From: Rubripirellula tenax | Lineage (GTDB): Bacteria; Planctomycetota; Planctomycetia; Pirellulales; Pirellulaceae | NCBI RefSeq assembly: GCF_007860125.1 | Contig: NZ_SJPW01000006.1 | Coordinates: forward strand, 243,844 to 307,843 | Direction: 5' to 3' | Length of the DNA stretch: 64,000 nt | Shown here: positions 36,901 to 46,334 of the stretch, one piece after another | Numbering within the stretch: the stretch's first letter is position 1 | How the letters are laid out: each line of letters begins with the position of its first letter | Program-made: the position numbers and the translations under genes | Notes under the pieces: model-generated | What the model was told of the DNA's origin: nothing | Databases searched by the model: none | Seen by the model: only the letters and a program-made list of their open reading frames with translations

Positions 36901-39900
36901 TGTAGGTGCCTGATTCGTCCTCGGGCGTCTCACTGTCATCACTCAACGTTGTCGTGGATGGTTCGCCCGAATCGAAGACACCGTTGGCGTTGCTGTCCAG
37001 GTAAACGGTGCGCCCGGCGTGACCGACTTCCCCGGCATCGATCACACCATTCTGAATGGAATCATCGAAGACGCGCCCGACAATATCGCGTTTGGCATCC
37101 ACCTCGATGGTGTACGTGCCGTCGGCGGGGAAGTCACCGTTGCCGACCCCCAAACCAGCCAGCAGGTTGCCTGCGGTGTCCGTGATCGAATCATCGTCAA
37201 CCAATTCGATCGTGACCGTGCCGTCGCCCGAAGTCGTTTGAACCACCACCGTGTATCGTCCCGTTGAACCAGCAACCGGATCCACCGAACTGACCGTTGC
37301 ACCTACGACGCCGGTCGAAGTGATTTGAAAATCGGTGGTGTCGACACTTAGAACGGCTTCCGAAAACTGCAGGTCAAACGACACACTGGATTGCGAGGTG
37401 AACAGCGGGCCGATCGTCGACAACGAGGTGACGACCGGAGCATCCAGGTCCAACGTGGTGATGACCGAATCGACGCCACCCGAATTTCCCGCGCCAGCCA
37501 AGGTGTCGCCGGTCGCATCGATGATCGAATCGTTATCGTTCACCCGCAGTAACACCGTGCCGACACCGCTTGTCGTTGACACAGTGACGACATAGTTCGC
37601 GTCGGAACCGCTTATGTTGCTGATCGTGGCCGCCAACGTCCCGGTTGTCACCACCGAAAAATCGCTTGCATCGACGCCGGTTACTGGCTTCGAAAACGCG
37701 ACCGAATAACTCAGTTGAGCTGCGTTAGCATCGGGAATTCCGATCAAACGATTTTCGAAGACCGTCGGCAGAAGATCAACGACACCGAAACGTCGCGACG
37801 CTGCATCCCCCGGATCAACGTCGACGACGTGAGCCCCAAGGGGCCATACCTGCGTGAATTCCGAGTCCGCCGTCCGTACCGAGTAGGATCCCGCCGCCAA
37901 GGCTGTGAACTCATAGAAACCAAGATCGGTGGAGTCCGTGATCACGGTCGGCTCGCCAGCATCGAAGGCAGCATTTCCGTTTGAGTCCAGATAGACCGTC
38001 ACGCCCGCGACTCGATCTTCACCTGCATCCTCGACGCCGTCTTCGTCGCTATCCAACCAGGCAAAACCGCTGATCGATGCCGGTTGTGGAACGAAAGAGA
38101 ACGTTTGGGCCAACGTTTGTCCGGGCAGCGGATTGATCGTCGTTGACCACCCCGGCACGCCTGGATCATAGCCCGCCACGGTCTCAACAACGATGGTCGA
38201 TGGGCCAGGTTCGATCGCGGCAAACGCGTAGCTGCCGTCTGCACCGGAGACGGCCGATGCTTCGCCAGCATCTTGAACGCCGTTGCCGTTAAGGTCTTGG
38301 AACACGGTCCATCCCGCTAGCCGCGGTTCCGCCGGATCGACAACGGAATCCAGGTTGTCGTCGACCCAGACGGTTCCTTCCAGTTGGGCCGCCGTCACTT
38401 GGCTGCCCAATGGGATCGCCGATGCGGTGTAGGGCGAAACCGAGAACTCGAAATTGTCGACGGCGATGTATTGTGACCAAGTGACGGATTCGACGTCGGT
38501 GAATCCGCTAATCGCAAACGTCTGCATCGAAGCGGACACATTGATTGTTTGGACGACGTCGGGCAATCCTGCCCGCTTGCCACGCAATTCGCCGACGATC
38601 GAAGATCCGTTTTGCGATTTCGTGTCGATCGACAACAGGTCGAACGGTGCTCCGTCGCGGCGCGACACGTAGGACGTTCGCGTCGTGCCTGGATAGATTG
38701 ATGTGGACTCTGGCGCCACCGGATTGCCGGCGACACGCCATTTGCTGGGGAAATACGGGTCGTTGCCACCGAAGGTGAAACCGTTTGACGTGTAGGTGGG
38801 GATGGCGACGGCCGACGTGGAAGCATGGGCCAAGTCTTCAAAGCCGACGGACACGGATTGAGGCAACCCGATCGACGCGGTTGTCGAGCCATCGCCGTCA
38901 CCGGTCGATGGCGACCAATCCGACGGCATTACCTGGCGTACGGTGTAGGTGCCCGTCGCGATATCGGAAAAGGAATACAGGCCGTCGGCGTCCGACGCGA
39001 TCGAAGGCTCGCCCGCATCGGCCACGGAGTTGTCGTTGATATCGACGTATACGGTTCGTCCCACGATGGGCAACTCGCCCGCTTGTCGAATGCCGTCGCG
39101 ATTGTTGTCTTGAAACAATTCGCCGGCAATGATGCCCGATTGAAGGACGGCGTTGCCAAAATCAAGATTTGTCGCCGTCGTACCAACGGGCGTCACGACA
39201 TGCGATCGCGCGGGTTGGAAGGGTCCGACCGAACGGCGATAGATGTCGCCTTGCTCGTTCGTGTCGCCATCGACCAAGGCTGATTGAGTTCCGAAGGCGA
39301 CCGTGGTTGCGTCAGTCGAAAGGCTTAACCAATCAACCTGTTCGCTGCCCTCGCTGCCGTCATCGCGGCGCGTCACCGGTTGGGTCAGCCCTGTATCCCG
39401 ATCGTACACAAACCCCTCGACGTGCGGGATCATGTCATTGTAGGTCACGTCGTCGGCCTTGGAGATGTAGGCGACGTAACGACCATCGTGGCTGATCGAT
39501 GGCCGGCGCAGTTCGACGTCTACGAAATCACCGTCCGTCGAGCGAGCGATCATCTCAAGTTCTTCGGTCGCAACGTCGTAGACGAAAATCATGTCGTCGG
39601 GATGAGCAACACCGCTGACGCGGGCCTCGCTGAAGAAGACGATCGAGCTACCGTCGCCGCTGACACGTGGGTCGTGCGAATCGCCTGGTGGCTCGCCGGT
39701 CAGATACCGATTGTGAGCCTGTTTGATTGTGCCGGCGGAACGATTGACGATCCAAATGTCGCTGCCGACGCTGCCGCCGTAGATCGCTGGAATGTAAGAC
39801 TCGAAGGCGACGATGTTTCCGTCGTCGCTGATCGAAGGCGACGTCCCCGAACCGGACACCGATTGTGTTGACGTGGTTTGATAAGTTCCCGTCGATACAA

Positions 39901-42900
39901 ACGTGGTCGTTTCAAGCAACCGGTCGCGGACGTAGATGTCCGCGTCGCTGGTCGTATCCAACGGGTCAATCGTTACCGCTCGCGAATCGAAAACGACGAA
40001 TCGTCCGTCGGCGGAGATGTCATAGTCACGATAGCCGTCGAAATTGGCTTGCGTCCCATCCGTCGCGACATTGACTCGTTCCGTCGTTCCTGCGACCCGG
40101 TCGTAAACAAAGATGTCGTCGTAACCATTCGTATCGTTCGGCACCAAGTTGGTTGCGGAAGATCGGAAAACGACAAATTGGCCGTTGTCACTGATCACCG
40201 GTATGTACGAGTCTCCGTCGGCCAGCGATCCGTCATGACCGACCGACACCTTGGTGATCGTGTCGGTTGCCCCATCGTGTACGAAGATGTCGCGGACCGA
40301 AGTATCGCCAGCAACCAAATTCGATGACATCGATTCAAACGCAACAACGCTGCCGTCACCGCTGATGCTTGGGTAGGCCGACAAGTAATGTTCGCTGCCC
40401 GGCGTATCGTCGCCCGTCAATCGAGCGATCGAAGGCGACGCGACCGATGGGAAGGTTTGCTGTGTCGATGCGGATAAGATCTCGGTGATCACGGCATTGG
40501 CCTGCCAATGACTGACGATCGTGTAGCTGCCGTCGGCGATCGTCACGGTACTGACTTCGGTGGCACCCAAAACGCCGTCTCGATTAGCATCGTGGAAGAC
40601 CGTGATTCCGGGCGTTGCCGATTCGCCGCCGTCAAAAATGCCGTCCCCGTTTGTGTCGTCCCAAATGATGCCCGAATACGTCACATCGCCGGGAATGGTA
40701 TACGCGATCGCAGAAACAAATCCGCCAACCAAGTCGTTCTCGTAGTAGTCTTCGATCGTTGCCGTATCCGAAACCTTAAGCGCGATCGTTCCATCGTTTG
40801 ATGTACGTCGCAGCGTGACTTCAAAGCGATCGTTGACCCCCAGCACCGACTCGACCGTCGCAGCGGCCGAACCCGTCGTCACGACTTCAAAATCAGCGAC
40901 GTCCAAGAACTTGATGCGTTCGTCAAACTTGATCTCGTATCGAAACCAACTCTCGCCGGTCGTCAACGTATCCATCGGCTCGATCGAGACCACCGCGGGC
41001 GTCGTCCGATCGATCGTGTAGCCGGGGATCGACTTGATTTGGGATAGCGAGTTACCAGCCAAATCGTCGATCGTCGTTGACGCCGCGAGCGCCAAACCGA
41101 GTTGACCCGATGACGTGCCCGTGTTGGCCGTGATGGTATACACCGATCCGCCGCCGACCACAGACACAATCGTTGCATCGGGAATCGTCGTGTTCAGTAA
41201 GAAATCGCTGGCATCGACGCTCGAGACCGATTCGCTGAAGTTGATGCGGAAGCGAACTTCGTCAAGCGAGTTAATCGTCCAATCCAAAAGCGTCGACGAG
41301 GTCCACGTCGGCGCGATGTGATCGACCAGATACGTTTCGCCGGTCAAACCCGTGGCGGAAAGCGGATTGCCCGCCCGGTCGGTGATGTCGTTCCCGGTCG
41401 CCACGTCCAGCCGAACGTTCCCTTGACCGGCACCCGTATTGATCGCGACGGTATAGACGTCGTCGGCGCCGGTAATCGAATCGATCGAGACGTCACCTAA
41501 CGAACTGACCAAGACAAGATCGGATACATCCACGTTCAAGACTGGTTCGTCGAACGTCACCGTGTAGTGGACGGTTGCCGCATTGTTTGGCGATGCATCG
41601 GCGCGAGCGATTGAAGTTACGTGCGGCACATAGGCGTCCTTGGTGAACATCGGGTTGTCCGTTGCACCAACGAGCAGATGAAAACCGCTCATATCGGTCA
41701 CCGTTTGGTTGGGAACGATGTTGATCGTCGAGGTGCCCAGTCCGCTGGTGTTGCGCACGACAATTCGCCGTTGCGTTCCCGAGACGTAATGGATGCTGCT
41801 GATCTCTTTCGTGCCTGGTCCCGTCGCTACCAATTCGATGTCGGCAGCGGAGAAAGAGTTGATATTTTCTGAGAAAGTGACGAGAAACTCTGAGAATTCG
41901 AGATTGCCGAACGGCGGCGATTCGAGCGTGACATCCAAGACTGTCGGTGGTGTCCGGTCGACCGTGAACTGCTGCGACGTGATAGTCGAACCGCCAACAA
42001 GATTGCCCGCGGCGTCTGCCAAACCTTGGCCCGTCAGCGCAGCCATGTAGACATTGCCTTCGAAACCGGCGACCGACACGGTAACGGTAAACTCGTTCGA
42101 CGCAGCATTGGCGGCGATATCGGAAATCGATAGCGAAGGCTCGTACAAGTAGAAATCGCTGGCCGTTATGCCGGTTACCGGTTCGCTGTACCCGACCAAA
42201 AACTGAACTTCGTCACCGTCCGTGCGATAGTTGGTTGGTCCCAATCGATCCACAAACGCGATCGTCGGCGCCGTCAGGTCCATGTCGACGATGTTCGAGA
42301 GGACTGAGCCATTGTCGCCAACACCGCCGATGGGTGCATTGGCAGTGTTGCGGATCGTATCGTCATCGATCATCTGCAATTGGATCGGGCCATCACCGGT
42401 TCCGGTCGCGACCGTAATCGTAAATTCGGTGGGGCCACCGACGACCGAACTAATCGATGCGCCCGTGCCCGTCCCACTGGCCAAGACAAAGTCCGTTACA
42501 TCAACACCCTGTGCGGGTGCGGTGAAGGTGAGATTGAAATCGAGAGTTGATGCGTTGCTGGGACTGGACTCATCAGTGGTCAACGAAACGACCGCCAACG
42601 GCGCGAACTGAAAACCGAAATCCACATCCGTCGACCGCTTGAATTCGGTCGTCACGACGCGACCGGCCGGCGTTGGTGTCCCCGTGTAGCGCGAGAAAAC
42701 CGTGATCGAATCACTCGTGCCTGATGCGACCAGCAAATCGCGGCCGTCGGCCGTATAAACCACTTCGGCGGCTCCGTCGAGCGTGGCGTGGGGCGCAACG
42801 TTCTCGATCGTCTGCAGTTCACTGAGCATCCCCGTCGACGCATCGCGACCGAACACTTTGACGCGATCCTGCGTTACGCTCGCGACGGCAACGGACAACC

Positions 42901-45900
42901 CGTCGGGACTAATCGTCAAGTCATCAAGATTGCCGGTGCCGGTTGCGAACGTTTGAACGAGTGTCCAATCACCCGATAGCACATCACGATCAAAGACGCG
43001 CATTTCGTTACTCCACGACGATCCCACGTAGACGAACCTGCCATCGCGACTGAACTCGGCCGTTCGTGCAGCAGGGACGGATGTGATCGTCGATCGGAAC
43101 AGCAAGTCGGACGTACCGGGCTGAACATCAAAGATGTTGATGGCCGAACTGTTGAAGGCCAACACAGCAACCTGTCGGCCATCCGGACTGGCGATCACCA
43201 TGTAGGGATTGTTGAAGGCAGTCGTCGGCGCCGTCCCATTTGTAAACAGCTGCGTAGGTGTCAACAGGCCCGTCGTTGTGTCGACGCGAAACACCGCTAG
43301 CGCGTCTTGACCGGTTGAAACCGAGTAAAGCGATTCGCCATCCGGGCTGATCGCCAACGCTTCGATCGTGTCGAGACCGTCGACCCCTCCGACGCCATTC
43401 TCGTAACGTGCAACGAACGACAGGTGTCCCGTCGACAGATCGCGCGACATGACGACGATTTCGTCGGACGAACGATCGGCGAGAAAACCGAATCGCCCGT
43501 TGGGGGAAAAAACGAGATCGACGGGAAACGCCATACCCGAAAACCCGTTGACACCGTTGCCGATCGTTTGCGTGTGAACCAATTCGCCGGTGGTCCAGTT
43601 TCGCGAAAGCACCGCGACGCGAGACGAATTCGCAATCGCATAAACATGGTTGCCGTCCGCGCTGGCGGTCACAAAGGTTGTGCCGTTCAAGAAGTCGTTC
43701 GGAGACGTCCCCGCGACGACGGCACTTCCGAAGGACAGCAGTTGATCCTGACCTGGGTAAACGACGGGGTTGGTTTGCAACCAGTCGGGATCCGCTTGCG
43801 CGACAATCGAGTAAGTCGTGTTGGATACGAGACCCGTGATTTCGTAGTTGCCCTCTGCGTCGGTCGTCGCACTGGGTTCACCGGAATCCAGTGTTCCGTT
43901 GCTGTTAACGTCAGCAAACACGACCACGCCGACTCGCCCCGGTTCGCTCGGATCGCGAAGTCCGTCGGCATCCGTGTCGGCCCACAGGGCTCCCCGAACT
44001 ATCGGCGCGACGTTGGCAAACGTTTCGCCGACCGTAGTTGCCGGACTTGAAAGAATGTTGCCAACGGCATCCGTGATCGAGTCGTCGTTGACCAAATTCA
44101 ACGTGACGTTGCCGGCACCGCCTGACAACAAGACTCGCACCACATACGAGTTGCCGTCGCCGGACACCGAATCAATGGTGCCGACCGTCGCACCGGCCGA
44201 CGTAATAGAAAAATCACTCGCATCGACGCCAATTACCGACTCATTGAACGCAATGTGATAATCGATCGAAGTCACGTCGGCCGAAACAATGGGTGCGTGT
44301 GCGATCGACAAGACTTCCGGCGCCTCCGAATCGACGGCGATCGCGGGCGACTGACCAATCACCGCTCCGGTTCCCGCCCCACCGGTTGAAGCCAAATCTG
44401 CATCTAAAATCGTATCGTCATCGATCGCGCGAACTTGCACCGTCCCCGTCCCAGTCGGCGTGGCGACCGTCAACAAGTATTGATCGGCACTACCACCGAT
44501 CGGTGTAACGCTATTGATCGATGCGCCGGCAAGCGTTGCGTTGTGCAGTATAAAGTCGCTGGCGTCGACGCCGGTAACATCTTCCGAAAACGTCGCGACG
44601 AAATCGACGCTGCTCGACATCGTTAGCGAGGGTTCCGTCGTGGTGATCGAGATCAGACGTGGTGTGTCTGAATTGACACCAAAATCAGACACCGTGGCAT
44701 CCACACCTCCGGCGATCGTCACAGCACGAGACGCAGTCGTTCGCTCGCCCTGGTTAACCCAAAACGTTTGAAGCGAATCGCTGTTTTCCGAGGCAACGTA
44801 GACGTGGTCGCCATCGGGGCTGACCGCAAAGTTGGCCGGCCCATCCATTTCGACGACGTCAACTTTGTCTGTAATGGTTTGCAAGTCGGACAACGCCCCT
44901 GTCACCGCGTCGCGACTCAAAACCGACAAACTGTCGCCTGTGTTACTCGTGAAGTAAACCTTCGATTGATCGGCACTCAGCCCCACCCGCCACGGCGTTC
45001 GCCCCGACGTCGAAAACGTTTCGGCCACAGCAAAGTCGCCGCTGACCGCATCCCTTTCCAAGACAACGATGGAACCAGTACTGTTTGCTAAGTAGGCGAA
45101 ATGACCATCGGCGGTCATCACGATGTCGCGGATCTGTCCCAAACTCTGATCGGGCTGATCCAAGGTCAGCACGCCCGTTGCCGGATCGCGACTAAAGAAC
45201 GACGAACCGAATCCGTTGGCCGCACCGACGATCACTTTTGTGCCGTCAGGCGTCTGGCCGATGGACGAGGGAACGACCAACGAAGTCACGCCGTTAATGC
45301 CGTTTCGAAAAGACTGAGTGCGCGTCAGTCCGCCCGTCACCGAGTCAATCGAAAAAACTGTAAGCGACTTTCCGTTTCCAGCGATCGCATACAATTGTGA
45401 TCCATCGGCGCTGACCAAAACTCGCGCGACTCCGTCCAGATCAGTGTCGCCCAATGTCGTTGTCGAAACGGTTTCGACCAGCGCCATCGACCCATTCGTG
45501 TCCTTGGAAAAGACACTGATGGAATCGTCAATGATCGCGGCAACATAGAAGTGTTTCCCATCGGGCGAGAGAGCACCTTCGTTGGCCCAATACATCTGAG
45601 GCGCGGTCACCGTACCTGTGAACGTCAGGCTTCCGTCTTGAGCATCGCGATCATAAAGTGCGATTCGCTCGCCATACGTGAACACGCCAACGGCGGTGGA
45701 ACCGTCGGGCGATACTGCGATGTCGGTCATCTGCGAAACTGAAGGCGGATGTCCCTCTGTTAGCGTGTCGAACGACAACACTGTGCCATCACCACCCCCC
45801 AGACCCAGCGGAGTCGTTTGCCGCAGGTTTCCAGTGACTTCGATGCCGATGCTATGCTCGCCATCGGCAACCGTCGCGATGACGAAGTCTCCGTTGGCAT

Positions 45901-46153
45901 CCGTCGTCGCGAACAACTCACCCGCGTCACGAATCTGGTTTGCGTTGGCGTCCACGAAGGCGATCACGCCCGATTGGCCCACTTCGCCACCATCGCGAAG
46001 TTCGTTAGCGTTGACGTCCGCAAAGACAGACCCGGTGATCGACGCCAAGACGCGGCGATCTTCCAAGGTCTCGACGATCAGTTGTCGTCGCCCACGGTGT
46101 CGATCTAATTTCGATCTGGATAGCGACCGATTCTTTCTGGATTCGCTTCTCAC
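30920..46153 (-). CDS. Giant modular surface protein (about 5,077 residues) with SdrD-B, Ig-like, beta-propeller, cadherin-like and dockerin-like domains
   Basis: The GTG at 46153 is preferred because GAGGAAA lies seven bases upstream; a TTG two codons earlier is too close to it. An LEPR-XLL-type motif (IVETLEDRRVLAS) is near the N-terminus. Twelve SdrD-B-like units are spread over the protein (pattern DxNxNGxxDxGE). Two lactonase-type propellers (about 45.8-44.7 and 43.8-42.6 kb) are followed by Ig-like units with VDASDF signatures, ten in all, then a TolB/PD40-like block (about 40.4-39.2 kb). Five further propeller-like modules follow at about 1-kb spacing (36.5-31.8 kb). A cadherin-like repeat and a dockerin-like tail (DVDGDRDVDGSD) end in GRYGKTLLF. 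No enzyme site is visible; a role in adhesion, matrix or cell-cell contact is the likely reading. Confidence 0.93.
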   Translation of the reverse strand: MRSESRKNRSLSRSKLDRHRGRRQLIVETLEDRRVLASITGSVFADVNANELRDGGEVGQSGVIAFVDANANQIRDAGELFATTDANGDFVIATVADGEHSIGIEVTGNLRQTTPLGLGGGDGTVLSFDTLTEGHPPSVSQMTDIAVSPDGSTAVGVFTYGERIALYDRDAQDGSLTFTGTVTAPQMYWANEGALSPDGKHFYVAAIIDDSISVFSKDTNGSMALVETVSTTTLGDTDLDGVARVLVSADGSQLYAIAGNGKSLTVFSIDSVTGGLTRTQSFRNGINGVTSLVVPSSIGQTPDGTKVIVGAANGFGSSFFSRDPATGVLTLDQPDQSLGQIRDIVMTADGHFAYLANSTGSIVVLERDAVSGDFAVAETFSTSGRTPWRVGLSADQSKVYFTSNTGDSLSVLSRDAVTGALSDLQTITDKVDVVEMDGPANFAVSPDGDHVYVASENSDSLQTFWVNQGERTTASRAVTIAGGVDATVSDFGVNSDTPRLISITTTEPSLTMSSSVDFVATFSEDVTGVDASDFILHNATLAGASINSVTPIGGSADQYLLTVATPTGTGTVQVRAIDDDTILDADLASTGGAGTGAVIGQSPAIAVDSEAPEVLSIAHAPIVSADVTSIDYHIAFNESVIGVDASDFSITSAGATVGTIDSVSGDGNSYVVRVLLSGGAGNVTLNLVNDDSITDAVGNILSSPATTVGETFANVAPIVRGALWADTDADGLRDPSEPGRVGVVVFADVNSNGTLDSGEPSATTDAEGNYEITGLVSNTTYSIVAQADPDWLQTNPVVYPGQDQLLSFGSAVVAGTSPNDFLNGTTFVTASADGNHVYAIANSSRVAVLSRNWTTGELVHTQTIGNGVNGFSGMAFPVDLVFSPNGRFGFLADRSSDEIVVMSRDLSTGHLSFVARYENGVGGVDGLDTIEALAISPDGESLYSVSTGQDALAVFRVDTTTGLLTPTQLFTNGTAPTTAFNNPYMVIASPDGRQVAVLAFNSSAINIFDVQPGTSDLLFRSTITSVPAARTAEFSRDGRFVYVGSSWSNEMRVFDRDVLSGDWTLVQTFATGTGNLDDLTISPDGLSVAVASVTQDRVKVFGRDASTGMLSELQTIENVAPHATLDGAAEVVYTADGRDLLVASGTSDSITVFSRYTGTPTPAGRVVTTEFKRSTDVDFGFQFAPLAVVSLTTDESSPSNASTLDFNLTFTAPAQGVDVTDFVLASGTGTGASISSVVGGPTEFTITVATGTGDGPIQLQMIDDDTIRNTANAPIGGVGDNGSVLSNIVDMDLTAPTIAFVDRLGPTNYRTDGDEVQFLVGYSEPVTGITASDFYLYEPSLSISDIAANAASNEFTVTVSVAGFEGNVYMAALTGQGLADAAGNLVGGSTITSQQFTVDRTPPTVLDVTLESPPFGNLEFSEFLVTFSENINSFSAADIELVATGPGTKEISSIHYVSGTQRRIVVRNTSGLGTSTINIVPNQTVTDMSGFHLLVGATDNPMFTKDAYVPHVTSIARADASPNNAATVHYTVTFDEPVLNVDVSDLVLVSSLGDVSIDSITGADDVYTVAINTGAGQGNVRLDVATGNDITDRAGNPLSATGLTGETYLVDHIAPTWTSSTLLDWTINSLDEVRFRINFSESVSSVDASDFLLNTTIPDATIVSVVGGGSVYTITANTGTSSGQLGLALAASTTIDDLAGNSLSQIKSIPGYTIDRTTPAVVSIEPMDTLTTGESWFRYEIKFDERIKFLDVADFEVVTTGSAAATVESVLGVNDRFEVTLRRTSNDGTIALKVSDTATIEDYYENDLVGGFVSAIAYTIPGDVTYSGIIWDDTNGDGIFDGGESATPGITVFHDANRDGVLGATEVSTVTIADGSYTIVSHWQANAVITEILSASTQQTFPSVASPSIARLTGDDTPGSEHYLSAYPSISGDGSVVAFESMSSNLVAGDTSVRDIFVHDGATDTITKVSVGHDGSLADGDSYIPVISDNGQFVVFRSSATNLVPNDTNGYDDIFVYDRVAGTTERVNVATDGTQANFDGYRDYDISADGRFVVFDSRAVTIDPLDTTSDADIYVRDRLLETTTFVSTGTYQTTSTQSVSGSGTSPSISDDGNIVAFESYIPAIYGGSVGSDIWIVNRSAGTIKQAHNRYLTGEPPGDSHDPRVSGDGSSIVFFSEARVSGVAHPDDMIFVYDVATEELEMIARSTDGDFVDVELRRPSISHDGRYVAYISKADDVTYNDMIPHVEGFVYDRDTGLTQPVTRRDDGSEGSEQVDWLSLSTDATTVAFGTQSALVDGDTNEQGDIYRRSVGPFQPARSHVVTPVGTTATNLDFGNAVLQSGIIAGELFQDNNRDGIRQAGELPIVGRTVYVDINDNSVADAGEPSIASDADGLYSFSDIATGTYTVRQVMPSDWSPSTGDGDGSTTASIGLPQSVSVGFEDLAHASTSAVAIPTYTSNGFTFGGNDPYFPSKWRVAGNPVAPESTSIYPGTTRTSYVSRRDGAPFDLLSIDTKSQNGSSIVGELRGKRAGLPDVVQTINVSASMQTFAISGFTDVESVTWSQYIAVDNFEFSVSPYTASAIPLGSQVTAAQLEGTVWVDDNLDSVVDPAEPRLAGWTVFQDLNGNGVQDAGEASAVSGADGSYAFAAIEPGPSTIVVETVAGYDPGVPGWSTTINPLPGQTLAQTFSFVPQPASISGFAWLDSDEDGVEDAGEDRVAGVTVYLDSNGNAAFDAGEPTVITDSTDLGFYEFTALAAGSYSVRTADSEFTQVWPLGAHVVDVDPGDAASRRFGVVDLLPTVFENRLIGIPDANAAQLSYSVAFSKPVTGVDASDFSVVTTGTLAATISNISGSDANYVVTVSTTSGVGTVLLRVNDNDSIIDATGDTLAGAGNSGGVDSVITTLDLDAPVVTSLSTIGPLFTSQSSVSFDLQFSEAVLSVDTTDFQITSTGVVGATVSSVDPVAGSTGRYTVVVQTTSGDGTVTIELVDDDSITDTAGNLLAGLGVGNGDFPADGTYTIEVDAKRDIVGRVFDDSIQNGVIDAGEVGHAGRTVYLDSNANGVFDSGEPSTTTLSDDSETPEDESGTYRFTDLPLGTYTVRADVVSPWVATSPTSVNVTLDFETIVGTANFGQRFNTTAISGLIFDDANGNGAQDSGELGDSGVTVYLDANQNGSFDAGERWTIAANDGTYQFDAVDPGEHVVRIIVSSNQVVTTPQSQVDRLFAANLLGNVIELDPADGSLLNSFSLTYSTQGAGSVPFYSSGLALMGDSLFALSANGWIFEADADSGQEIRQFQISTGTTEFAGLARIDGLLYAMDSFSDSIFVVDPTSSSVTQVFDIQALNVGTNFHPGTPQLDSGLGETADGTLLVAVTDSAKRIVIDPATGFIVGNQTHTQPDPDAGFAGGAGFTYVGVPSSPHEVVVYDSAGMEVGSYVASVAPHSLAIGVASSSSFTVTVAFGDQAEGNDFGVVDNFGTVTGTQFIDANMNGVFDGGESPLVGAIVYVDRNDNAWPDADEPQAISAVDGTYTIAEVPVGNHRVRALARPSFRPVTISPGEDRLYASGLGENVGNNLYRMRLFQIDPQDGSVLETIETDITTRFGVEIAFDGDRFIAIDNWNNQLYEITLDGKLIDSRPLGEQLPTGGFSTVVDLGPTIIGDSIISVRFLGTTPYLAQYNPDTNTFEDRSPISIVIDSATPNVSLPNWWRVSAGRTADGNSIVISGNQSLVTLTIDVQTAVGVLGEGPLPSVRARDSLNGEVFVSNNSNIQVYGNPDRIFNVPFVPTGLASGTFQDNGVSVSVAANQSTDAVNHGFRSTLSTVSGSISGDVPAGGAEVYVDTNGNRTFDAGEPTAITDSSGEYSIADVTPGDFSVRVKPIAGKIINAIADDSVRLFVQGADAGNPFIAEIDPVTGETLNSFATQYGTAWAGMALDNGVLYLAQSNVMRAIDADTGALLREIAIPAGYYKGMAILDSVAYLHDSQNGLLRSFDLRTNRLGSTFNLNELNLDYTNSTEGGLGEAPDGQHLILSVGSNAWTVDPATGLFVENLGNLTTGNAIAGAGGQWFEPGNFSSNSFAKSINVRDASGNVTRTITFNASGYIDGMAAESVTATSNSVVLYGADSATGADFVILDKLGSISGIQFVDGNENGLFDTGELPIEGVIVFVDTNFNEWPDANEPQTTSGADGTYTIAGVPAGNAYVRTVTPTNHRPTDVSYSSDRLFTTGRISNPNSPPSFVMDIREIDPINGDVLSVIQTDVEISFLHSTAFDGKQLIVIDNDLDVLHEIALDGTVLDSTPLPWDGNEFLFVTGPVIARGSIYVLGSIGSQHSIYRYDPATNEFVDRKSVTLAFTATETAPQFSAALSESTDGQSIVAFSSQDGVFTIDPTTGRTTSVGQLSETYGWEYAATAVGDEQFVGSNGSSGTLVYDSDWVFQRAFPANYSRQGFGGGKYEDSGLVVDVSSGQVSSGVSFGFQSTLATISGTIRDDVNGDGVSDVGDEPRVGAQVFLDANRNGVLDAGEQSVMTDASGTYTFTDVTPGDHYIRVATGSDERSIATAGNATRLFTTQQSFGSGPTIIRELDPLSGQVLNTFDAPDDGGGVGLALDQYALYFVAYDRFYSLDPDTGELLAYLELPSGYYTGLATVAGHVFAVEPSTNKVLKIDPLSQTVVETFTSSFDLTGTLGESIDGTQLIASTSNNGVIAIDSDFGSEDPNINFLWTNAGFGTAAGEHYHGSQGNVQIRNGQNQLVRILPADYDTGNASGLAVAEVPHGEARLNDGVDDVQSNVDFLIQSGFETNDIELSETSINENVDTSSADVLFAELSAVDASPIAQRFFALVAGDGDDDNSKFVVVGNELRLKQGEVIDYETQSTYQVRVMVGNHTGTLLEKQLTLSVNNLVEINKSNVTINGGENQRSRVDTMTIEFDTDVILQAGAITVTKRGTGGGLAGVVISPLPGATARIFTLTFSGNFTEFGSLADGNYQLTVDASKIVSVDGTGLDANGDGITGDNFEFGDVASDKFFRYYGDVDGDRDVDGSDFLYFRGAYGKSLGQVGYSQSFNFNLDSIVNGSDFLQFRGRYGKTLLF
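31820..36530 (-). repeat. Five tandem ~1-kb propeller modules in alternating A/B order
   Basis: Module anchors of the form RLF...ExDPxxGxxLNxF recur near 36,495, 35,490, 34,495, 33,510 and 32,490, a spacing of about 1.0 kb. Modules 1, 3 and 5 resemble each other, with paired phrases such as GLGETADG/GLGEAPDG and YYKGMAIL/YYTGLATV. Modules 2 and 4 resemble each other (LYEITLDGKLIDSRPL / LHEIALDGTVLDSTPL). SdrD-B-like units separate them. The basic duplicated unit is therefore about 2 kb. Confidence 0.8.
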
Positions 46154-46334
46154 AATCAATTTCCTCGGTTCGGCGTGTCATCGCTCGAAGGGAGTCTTGA
46201 TTGGCAGACCATGGACTATCTCAATGGCCGCCAAAACTTGGAAGCAACCAGTTTAGTGGGGATCCTTGACCCCTTGCGGGATATCGACGATCAAAACCAA
46301 ACTTTCTAACGAAATAGTTCGTTTTTGCGGGAAC

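Noticed and set aside
31000-46000. Many plus-strand frames of 60-210 codons and dense Asp/Gly repeats opposite or within the giant gene
   Set aside because: They mirror a single continuous minus-strand gene with consistent domain content. The repeats are protein-level modules of ~1 kb or ~60 residues, not CRISPR repeats; no short direct repeats with unique spacers were seen.
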